A DNA stretch of 26,162 bases from JANWHV01 sp035534995 (GTDB taxonomy: Bacteria; Chloroflexota; UBA5177; JANWHV01). The notes beneath the pieces were generated by a model, which searched no databases, had not been told where the DNA came from, and saw only the letters and a list, made by a program, of their open reading frames with translations. Shown one piece after another: positions 7,813 through 13,820 of the stretch (position 1 is its first letter; each line of letters begins with the position of its first letter). The stretch covers positions 1 through 26,162 of the forward strand of contig DATLQX010000113.1 in assembly GCA_035534995.1 (NCBI GenBank), given 5' to 3'. The position numbers and the translations under genes are program-made.

Positions 7813-8756
7813 ATAGCTCCGAGATGATTCCCTCCCTGGCGCCCGCCGACGGCTCGCCGCAAAGCTTGCTGGAGGCGCAAATGGATGTGCGCTCTCACAC
7901 GCTGGCCGGGCTCACCTGGCAGCGGTTCCGCAAGCACAAGCTGGCCATGGTGGCGGCAATAGTACTCCTTTTTCTCACCATGAGCGCCATCTTCGCTCCT
8001 CTTCTCGCCCCCTATGGCCCCAACGCCATGGACTTCGCGGCCTTCAATGGCGCGCCCTCGTCCGCGCACTGGCTCGGCAGCGATTTCAGCGGGCGAGACA
8101 TGCTCAGCCGGGTCTTATTCGGGGGACGCATCTCGCTCCTGATCGGCTTCACCTCCATGATCACGGCGATCACGATCGGCACCTTCCTGGGCGCCCTGGC
8201 CGGCTACTTTGGCGGCTGGGTCGATAACCTGATCATGCGGCTGACCGACGTGGTGCTTTCGTTCCCGCTCTATCTGCTCCTCTTCGTGCTCAGTGCCTTC
8301 ATCGCTGGAGTGCAGGGGGCGCAAAGCATTGTGATGATCGTGCTGATCATCATGGCGGTCAGCTGGACCTATATCGCCCGCCTGGTCCGCGGCGAACTCC
8401 TCTCGCTCAAGGAACGAGAGTTCATCCAGGCGGCGCACGCCATGGGAGTCAGCCCGGCGGGGATCATTCTGCGTCATCTGCTCCCCAATGCCATCGCCCC
8501 CATCGTGGTCAACGCCACCCTGCTGGTGGGGAACAATATCATCCTCGAATCAGTGCTCAGCTTCTTCGGTTTTGGCGTGCAGCCCCCTACCTCCAGTTGG
8601 GGCAGTATGCTGGCCGACGGCCTCTCCTCCCAGGCCCAAGCGCCCTGGGAGACGATCTATCCTGGGCTGATGATCCTGATTACCGTGCTCAGCGTGAATC
8701 TCCTGGGCGATGGGCTCCGCGATGCACTCGACCCGTTTAGCGACCGGGGCCACTGA
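7809..8756 (+). CDS. Peptide ABC transporter permease, DppC/OppC type
   Basis: This 315-aa second permease subunit has the DppC layout: a short cytoplasmic N-terminus with WQRFRKHKLAM leading into helix 1, the HWLGSDFSGRDMLSRVLFGG segment at about residues 77-96, five further hydrophobic segments and an EAA loop at about 202-235 (REFIQAAHAMGVSPAGII). It pairs with the DppB-type protein in the membrane. ATG 7809 overlaps the upstream stop (ATGA). No ATPase (DppD/DppF) genes follow; the next gene is a molybdoenzyme, so ATP-binding subunits must come from elsewhere in the genome. Confidence 0.9.
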   Translation: MNSSEMIPSLAPADGSPQSLLEAQMDVRSHTLAGLTWQRFRKHKLAMVAAIVLLFLTMSAIFAPLLAPYGPNAMDFAAFNGAPSSAHWLGSDFSGRDMLSRVLFGGRISLLIGFTSMITAITIGTFLGALAGYFGGWVDNLIMRLTDVVLSFPLYLLLFVLSAFIAGVQGAQSIVMIVLIIMAVSWTYIARLVRGELLSLKEREFIQAAHAMGVSPAGIILRHLLPNAIAPIVVNATLLVGNNIILESVLSFFGFGVQPPTSSWGSMLADGLSSQAQAPWETIYPGLMILITVLSVNLLGDGLRDALDPFSDRGH

Positions 8757-8793
8757 CCGGCTCCCGTGCCTCCCGGCTCACGCGCCCCTGCAC

Positions 8794-9453
8794 ATGGGGC
8801 GCCGGGTGTTCCTGGCCGCCATGGCGGCGGGCATGACCGGGCTCGCCGTAGACCTCCGAGGCGCGCCCGGACTCAGCTTGATCGCCGGTGCCTTCACCGA
8901 GAATGGTTTCCAGATCTACACCACCAGCGGCGTGCCCATCCTGTCTCCCGCCGACTTTCGTCTCCGCGTGGAGGGACTGGTTCGCCGCCCGCGGACCCTG
9001 AGCCTGGCTGATCTCCTGACCATGCCGGCGGTGCGTCTGGTCCGCGAGTACCATTGCGTGACCGGGTGGTCGGTGCCGGGAGTGGCGTGGACGGGCATCC
9101 GCTTACGCGATCTCCTGGCCCTGGTCGGCCCGCTACCTGCCGCCTCCTTTGTCCTCTTCCACTCAGCCGACGGCAGCTATTGCGAAAGCCTGAGCTTGGA
9201 TCAAGCGAATCTCCCCGACGTCCTGCTCGCCTACAAGCTGAACGACCAGCCGCTTTCCCACGAGCAGGGTTATCCCCTGCGCCTGGTGATCGCCGAGATG
9301 TATGGGTTCAAGAATATCAAGTGGGTGGACAGGATCACCCTGGCCGCCGACCTCGTCCCCGGTTACTGGGAACGGCGTGGCTACGCCATCGATGCCTGGC
9401 TCGGCCCACGGTCCAACTATGGGAAAGACTTTGGCCCTAACGGGCAGCGGTGA
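8794..9453 (+). CDS. MsrP/YedY-like molybdopterin-dependent oxidoreductase
   Basis: The protein belongs to the sulfite-oxidase/YedY fold family, whose members bind a molybdenum cofactor; MsrP reduces oxidised methionine in exported proteins. The Mo-ligating cysteine is C88 in REYHCVTGWSVPGVAWTG, the family signature. The motif AEMYGFKNIKWVDRI near residues 168-182 is also typical. Starting at ATG 8794 gives 219 aa with a twin-arginine-like signal (MGRRVFLAAMAAGMTGLA), which suits a Tat-exported cofactor enzyme. A longer reading from ATG 8710 would overlap the permease by 46 bases and bury that signal. I see no heme partner (MsrQ) nearby. The stop is directly followed by a truncated ATPase remnant on the other strand, so the downstream context has been rearranged. 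Substrate is not known. Confidence 0.82.
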   Translation: MGRRVFLAAMAAGMTGLAVDLRGAPGLSLIAGAFTENGFQIYTTSGVPILSPADFRLRVEGLVRRPRTLSLADLLTMPAVRLVREYHCVTGWSVPGVAWTGIRLRDLLALVGPLPAASFVLFHSADGSYCESLSLDQANLPDVLLAYKLNDQPLSHEQGYPLRLVIAEMYGFKNIKWVDRITLAADLVPGYWERRGYAIDAWLGPRSNYGKDFGPNGQR

Positions 9454-9608
9454 ATGAGGAAAGCGCGCGATCCGCGGGCAAAGTGATCGAGAAGGGCGGA
9501 TTTTCCTACGCGACGCCGGCCAAAGAGGACACGAAATTGCGGACGACGGGAATCCCAGCCATCCTGAAGCCATCGCGACTCCTGCTCTCGACCGATAAAC
9601 GGCGCCAT
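9454..9608 (-). pseudogene. Truncated 5' end of an archaeal-type/DUF234-like AAA ATPase
   Basis: On the minus strand from ATG 9608 the translation opens MAPFIGREQESRWLQDG and then has the Walker A region FGRRRVGKSALLDHF, the standard N-terminus of the FIGRExEL...GRRRVGKS family of ATPases. Homology stops after about 50 residues, at a point that falls on the stop codon of the convergent molybdoenzyme gene; the rest of the ATPase is missing. There is no Shine-Dalgarno before the ATG, and a long palindrome begins ten bases upstream. This is best read as a deletion or rearrangement scar. Confidence 0.65.
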
Positions 9609-9617
9609 GCAAATACT

Positions 9618-9671
9618 ATTCCCGGTTACCGATTAGCCTAATATGGATTAGGCTAATCGGTAACCGGGAAT
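9618..9671. repeat. Perfect 25-bp inverted repeat (palindrome A)
   Basis: Bases 9618-9642 are the exact reverse complement of 9647-9671, with a 4-base loop. The arm contains TTCCCGGTTACCGATTAG. A related palindrome sits at 10491-10530 and shares the core TCGGTAAC(C/A)GGGAA. There is no T-run, so a plain intrinsic terminator is unlikely. It could be a mobile palindromic repeat or an operator/attenuator; both copies lie upstream of minus-strand genes. The 195 bases from here to 9866 contain no gene I can support. Confidence 0.75.
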
Positions 9672-9866
9672 GTGTCAACAAGCCCTAACCAATCGAAAAA
9701 CATCACGCGGCAAGGGTTTCCGTGGCAGTGGATGGCGCCTCTTCGTGGCTGAGAGCCAGTTGGAAAGATAGCTTCGAACGCGCTGACAAGCTTGGGACCG
9801 GCTCAAGATCGTTAGCAAGCCGCCGGGGCGTGGCGCGCACCGGCGGTATGTGTCTTCTTGCGGGCT

Positions 9867-10409
9867 TTACGAGAAGGTACCAAGCTGGGATACCGGCGCG
9901 TCGGGGACAGACATAATCGCGTTTGACTGGTTGACCTGATTGTTCAGATCGTTGATGTTGCCGGAAACGACGTTGCTCGTCAGGCTGGCTGGATCTTTAT
10001 GGAACCGATCGCCAATGGAGGTGAACTTCTTGATGCTAAGGCTGAGGACGGAATTCAGCTTTCGCAAGGTAGGTGAACTCGAAGTGCTGGTGATGCCGTA
10101 CGCTACCTTGATCTCATGCACGGCAAACAGCAGGGCCAGGCCCGCCTTCACGAGCTTAACCGGATGATGGATAGAGATGTCTCCCGCACGGAACGGCTTG
10201 TAGACCCAGTGGTGAAAAACGCCATAGGCCACCGCCAGATGCAGAACCACACGAGTCTTGTCGAGGAATGCGGCCGGGTGGGCGGCCGGCCCATCAACAT
10301 GGATAGTTTGTGCCGCTGCCGCATGAGCAGGGGGAGAGATCATCGGCGCGGTGCACGCCGTGGTGAGCGTGAGACAGAGAATCAGCCCAAGTAAATAACG
10401 CCGGAACAT
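9867..10409 (-). CDS. Exported or membrane-anchored protein of unknown function
   Basis: This 180-aa protein is not recognised. The N-terminus (MFRRYLLGLILCLTLTTAC) is a signal peptide; C19 follows a poor lipobox, and an AHA-AA site at about residues 32-34 is an alternative cleavage point. A hydrophobic stretch at about 55-68 (LHLAVAYGVFHHWVY) and another at about 87-99 (LVKAGLALLFAVHE) could be short membrane helices. The C-terminal third is rich in Ser and Asn. ATG 10409 has GGAG eight bases upstream, better placed than the GTG at 10418. It stands alone between the two related palindromes and has no functional neighbour. Confidence 0.6.
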   Translation of the reverse strand: MFRRYLLGLILCLTLTTACTAPMISPPAHAAAAQTIHVDGPAAHPAAFLDKTRVVLHLAVAYGVFHHWVYKPFRAGDISIHHPVKLVKAGLALLFAVHEIKVAYGITSTSSSPTLRKLNSVLSLSIKKFTSIGDRFHKDPASLTSNVVSGNINDLNNQVNQSNAIMSVPDAPVSQLGTFS

Positions 10410-10490
10410 AGTGGTCACTCCATCACCACGGTGGCGGCGAGCACGCCACCCCAGGTATTACGCCAGGTGCTAGGAAAATGATTAGCCAAG

Positions 10491-10530
10491 CCCTGTTACC
10501 GAGAATACAAATGTGTTCTCGGTAACAGGG
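10491..10530. repeat. 18-bp imperfect inverted repeat (palindrome B), related to palindrome A
   Basis: Bases 10491-10508 pair with 10513-10530 at all but one position, across a 4-base loop. The right arm reads TTCTCGGTAACAGGGAA, close to the right arm of palindrome A (9647-9671). It lies between the end of the DUF3618 gene and the start of the unknown exported gene, so it could serve as a terminator, an operator or a dispersed repeat. No T-run follows on either side. Confidence 0.65.
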
Positions 10531-10569
10531 AACTTGTCAGCGGATGCTCGGCTCCAAAGTTGGCAGGGC

Positions 10570-11220
10570 TTACAGGACTCTGCTTGAACAGAAGTCCGTA
10601 TTGACCGTTTCCGGTTCACGAAGCTTCTGGACGCCGAGAGATACCAAACATCCCAATCCGAAGCCGATGGCGGCGGCCGGAAGGGGATGGGCCCGGATTA
10701 TCACCGCCCAGGACCGACCGGTGCGGACTGCCATGGCGCCAACCCTTTGGGCGGTCCCACTGGTGGCCTCGGCAGCCGGAGCCGCGGCGTCCCGGACCCG
10801 ATTCGCCGCGCCACCCAGATTGTCTCCGGCGGTGCTCACCGCACCCTGCACCCTGGCACCGGCATTCTGCATCATCGTGGCGGCGTCACTTACCTTATCC
10901 TCCAACTTGCCTATCGTGGCGTGCCGGACAGCGGATTTCGCTTGTTGGGCTAGAACCTGAGGATCGAGACGTTCGGAGATCTCATCAATGGTGTCGCTCA
11001 TCTGCCCGCGCGTCCGCTCGATCTCCTCGCGGGCCGACCTTGCCGCGGGATCCATTGAGCCCTCATTCCCGTCAAGCGAGGATTTCAGGGCCTGGCTGTT
11101 GGAACCCGCCTTCGCGGTGGGTGCGAGGCCCCCATCATCCGGCAGCATCGGTGGTCGCATACCGGCCTGATAGGACACATTCTCGGGTTCGAAGGTTAGC
11201 GGATCTGGTTTTTGGCCCAT
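10570..11220 (-). CDS. DUF3618 domain-containing membrane-associated protein
   Basis: The DUF3618 signature is at about residues 65-90: a helix reading EEIERTRGQMSDTIDEISER followed by LDPQVL. The domain is found in small proteins encoded beside holin-X/DUF1469 proteins in Actinobacteria and Chloroflexota; its function is unknown, probably in the cell envelope. An Ala-rich amphipathic stretch (about 110-160) follows, then one hydrophobic helix near the C-terminus (PLPAAAIGFGLGCLVSLGV). The start is ATG 11220, preceded by AAGGAGG with a seven-base spacer, the best ribosome site in the window. A longer reading upstream would overlap the preceding gene much further and is rejected. It overlaps that gene by 25 bases, so the two form an operon. 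Confidence 0.78.
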   Translation of the reverse strand: MGQKPDPLTFEPENVSYQAGMRPPMLPDDGGLAPTAKAGSNSQALKSSLDGNEGSMDPAARSAREEIERTRGQMSDTIDEISERLDPQVLAQQAKSAVRHATIGKLEDKVSDAATMMQNAGARVQGAVSTAGDNLGGAANRVRDAAAPAAEATSGTAQRVGAMAVRTGRSWAVIIRAHPLPAAAIGFGLGCLVSLGVQKLREPETVNTDFCSSRVL

Positions 11221-11618
11221 TGGGCATCCTCCTTCAGCGTCTGTAAGGTCTGCGTGGGCACGAGCCCAGCCTGCCGCATGGCCTTGAGCCCCACGAGGAC
11301 CATCACGCCGCCCACGCCAACGACTATGACGCCGACTACCAGCGCCGAGAGCCACCACGCCCATGCCTGGGCCAGCCCGATAATCGCCGCCGCGATTAAG
11401 GCCAGCAGCCCAGCATAAAGTAAAGCGCCCCCGGCCGCCAGAATACCAGCGTCCTTGCCCATCTGGGCCGCTTTTCGGGTCATTTCCACTTTGGCCAGGG
11501 TCATTTCCTGGCGAATCAAATTGCTTGTCTCCCGCGATAGGTCACCAAACAAGTCACCCAGTGAACGCTCCTCACGGGTGCCTCGGAGGTCGGAAATCTG
11601 CTGTGCCACGGCTTGCAA
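11196..11618 (-). CDS. Holin-X/DUF1469-type two-helix membrane protein
   Basis: The 140-aa protein has an amphipathic N-terminal helix (SLGDLFGDLSRETSNLIRQE, then MTLAKVEM), the signature of the Actinobacterial holin-X/DUF1469 family, and two strong membrane helices at about residues 58-80 and 85-112. Despite the holin name, chromosomal members are usually envelope or stress proteins of unknown role. The start is TTG 11618 or GTG 11609; AAAGGA lies ten bases before the GTG. It is the first gene of a two-gene minus-strand operon with the DUF3618 gene and is divergent from the KaiC-like gene. Confidence 0.75.
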   Translation of the reverse strand: MQAVAQQISDLRGTREERSLGDLFGDLSRETSNLIRQEMTLAKVEMTRKAAQMGKDAGILAAGGALLYAGLLALIAAAIIGLAQAWAWWLSALVVGVIVVGVGGVMVLVGLKAMRQAGLVPTQTLQTLKEDAQWAKNQIR

Positions 11619-11795
11619 GTCCTTTCGCTCTTCCGCGGACGTATGACTGTAGCGTAGGCCGTCCGCCGCTCGCTCACTTCCCCTATTTGGCGGACACAGC
11701 CATAAAAACTGGACTACATCGCCTCATGGCGCCCTGAAGGATCGCGCATCCTTACCATCAAGCGGATACGATTATAGAGAGAGGGAACCGGATGC

Positions 11796-13340
11796 GTGAA
11801 TGATCCACAGGCGGGAGAAGGGTTCGCCAATCAATGGGAGAACCCGACGGGGATCCGCAATCTTGATCTGATCCTGGGAGGGGGAGTTCCCAGTGGTTCC
11901 CTGATCATGGTGGTAGGGCCGCCCGGCAGCGGGAAGACGACCCTGGCCGCCCAGATGGCGTTTGGCGTCGCGGTGGCTGGGGCGCCGGTACTCGTTTTGA
12001 CCACCTTTTCCGAGCCGCCGAGCAAGTTGGTCGCCCATCTTCGGTCTTTCACCTTTTTCGACGAGGCGCTTATCGGGGGAGCCGTACGGATTCTGAGCCT
12101 CGAACAATTCCTCCCCGACGGATTGGCCTCCACCGGTGACGAATTGCTCGCGCTGGCCCGTGAGACACGGGTTGGCCTGGTGGTGCTTGATGGGTTCAGC
12201 GCTTTACGGGACGCCGATCCGCGCCCACAACCGGCGCGGCAATTCCTTTACCATGTCGGCGGCACCCTCAGTACGCGGGCCGTGACCACCATCATCACCA
12301 CCGAGGCCAATCCGAGCGACCCCACCCTTTTTCCCGAGGCCACGACCGCCGACCTGATCATGGGGCTTCATTTTCAATTGGACGGAGTGCGGCGGCGGCG
12401 CGGGATTGAAGTGATCAAGGTCCGCGGTCGGGCCGAGTTGCCGGGACTACATGGACTGGTCATTGACGCCGCCGGCATGACCGTCTATCCTCGGCTCGAA
12501 GCCAGGGTGGCCACGATCACGCCGAACCGAGTCGCCAGCCAGGCGCCCGATCGGCTGACGGCGGTCGCGCCGTTCGGGATCCCCGGTCTGGACCTGCTCC
12601 TGGGCGGAGGCATCACGCGCGCCACCACGACCTTGCTGGCCGGTAGCTTGGGAGCCGGCAAGACGCTCCTTGGCCTGCAGTTCGCCCTGGCGGGAATCCG
12701 GGCTGGGGAGCCCGTGACGCTTCTCGGCTTCCGCGAGACTGCTGGGCAACTGGGGATCAAAGCCGAGCTTTTAGGCCACGGTGAGGCCATGCGCGCGGCT
12801 CTGGAGTCTGGCGGACCGCTTACCTTCCTGATCTGGCCACCGGTGGAACTCAATCCAGACGTGGTGGCCGACCATTTGCTGGCCGCCCTGGCGCGAACCG
12901 GGGCGCGGCGCTTGGTCATCGATAGTATCGCGGAATTGGAGCGGGCACCGCAGGTAACGGGAGACGCACGGCGGATGGATGAGTATCTCGCCGCCCTGGT
13001 CGTCATCTTGCGGGATCGCGGGATAACCACACTGGCAATCAAAGAAAGCCGCCAGACGGTGGTCGAGGGCCCCGAGTACCTGGCCGATTCCATTTCGATG
13101 ATGGCGGATAACGTGCTGCTTTTGCGGCAGCGGGGCGAGGGGGAACACCTCCGCCGTACCCTCGCCATCCTCAAAATGCGGTACTCGGTCCATGACGCCG
13201 CGATCCATGATTTTCTGATCGCGCCGCCCCACGGCATCCAGGTAGGCCCCTCCTTCCATCCGCTACCCGCCGATACGCCTTCCCCTTCGAGGACCGCTCC
13301 CACGTCCGAACCACACATGAAGCCGGTGACCGACGCATGA
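11796..13340 (+). CDS. KaiC-like tandem RecA-fold ATPase
   Basis: The 514-aa protein has two KaiC domains. Domain 1 starts TGIRNLDLILGGGVPSGS, with Walker A GPPGSGKTT at residues 41-49. Domain 2 starts FGIPGLDLLLGGGI, with Walker A GSLGAGKT at about 283-290 and the C-terminal KaiC-like segment LKMRYSVHDAAIHDF. This is the cyanobacterial KaiC arrangement, but there is no KaiA or KaiB here. At the position of the KaiC phosphosites (Ser-Thr), the sequence reads DSISMMADN, so a serine is kept but the threonine appears to be Met. Such non-cyanobacterial KaiC proteins act as ATP-driven signalling switches. The start is GTG 11796, behind AGGGA. The stop overlaps the response-regulator start (ATGA), so the two are coupled and probably work together. 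Confidence 0.85.
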   Translation: MNDPQAGEGFANQWENPTGIRNLDLILGGGVPSGSLIMVVGPPGSGKTTLAAQMAFGVAVAGAPVLVLTTFSEPPSKLVAHLRSFTFFDEALIGGAVRILSLEQFLPDGLASTGDELLALARETRVGLVVLDGFSALRDADPRPQPARQFLYHVGGTLSTRAVTTIITTEANPSDPTLFPEATTADLIMGLHFQLDGVRRRRGIEVIKVRGRAELPGLHGLVIDAAGMTVYPRLEARVATITPNRVASQAPDRLTAVAPFGIPGLDLLLGGGITRATTTLLAGSLGAGKTLLGLQFALAGIRAGEPVTLLGFRETAGQLGIKAELLGHGEAMRAALESGGPLTFLIWPPVELNPDVVADHLLAALARTGARRLVIDSIAELERAPQVTGDARRMDEYLAALVVILRDRGITTLAIKESRQTVVEGPEYLADSISMMADNVLLLRQRGEGEHLRRTLAILKMRYSVHDAAIHDFLIAPPHGIQVGPSFHPLPADTPSPSRTAPTSEPHMKPVTDA

Positions 13341-13735
13341 ACAGACCCTCCGACGAGCGGATCCTCTCGGGACTGGCCAAGCGCCCAGTGCTGATTGTCG
13401 AGGACGAACGATCAATTGCCCTGGTCGTGGCCGAAGTGGTGACGGACGCGGGCCATCTGCCCATCGTGGCTCGGCACGGGCGCGAGGGCTTGATCTTGGC
13501 ACGGGACCACTGGCCGATCCTCCTAATTACCGACTTAATGTTGCCCCATCTGGATGGAGCGGCGCTTATTGCCGCGCTCGGCGCCGAGGCAACGCCGGAA
13601 CGGATCATGCCGCCCGTGATCCTCATGACCGCTGTCGGTCAGCACTACGCGCGCGCCGCTGGGGCGGACGCAATCCTGCACAAGCCCTTTGATCTGGCCG
13701 AATTGGAGGCCCTCCTTCACCGTTTCCTGGCTTGA
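13337..13735 (+). CDS. Single-domain response regulator (receiver only)
   Basis: This is a complete CheY-like receiver of 132 aa with no output domain. Visible residues are the acidic pair E22/D23 (LIVEDE), the phospho-acceptor D66 (LLITDLMLPHLDG), T98 (LMTAV) and K116 (LHKPFD). It would accept phosphate from a histidine kinase encoded elsewhere and act by protein contact. ATG 13337 overlaps the stop of the KaiC-like gene, the strongest hint that its partner is that ATPase. Receiver-KaiC pairs are known from other bacteria and archaea. There is no kinase gene in the window. Confidence 0.88.
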   Translation: MNRPSDERILSGLAKRPVLIVEDERSIALVVAEVVTDAGHLPIVARHGREGLILARDHWPILLITDLMLPHLDGAALIAALGAEATPERIMPPVILMTAVGQHYARAAGADAILHKPFDLAELEALLHRFLA

Positions 13736-13752
13736 TCTCCCGTCCCGCTTCG

Positions 13753-13782
13753 TTGCGCCTTCTTGAACTCAAGAGTATACTC
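13753..13782 (+). promoter_or_regulatory. Promoter of the toxin-immunity operon, overlapping palindromes
   Basis: TTGCGC (13753-13758), a 17-base spacer and TATACT (13776-13781) form a good sigma-70 promoter; transcription would start near 13788, about 33 bases before the toxin start. The -10 element lies inside the perfect palindrome GAGTATACTC (13773-13782). Directly before it is CTTGAACTCAAG (13762-13773), another inverted repeat within the spacer. This arrangement suggests repression by a dimeric regulator. It separates the toxin unit from the KaiC/response-regulator operon upstream. Confidence 0.55.
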
Positions 13783-13820
13783 AGGGCTGGCTCTACCGCC
13801 TCGCCGCATGGAGTTGTGCC

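Noticed and set aside
8710..8793. Longer start for the molybdoenzyme inside the permease gene
   Set aside because: It overlaps the permease by 46 bases and hides the twin-arginine-like signal that begins at 8794.
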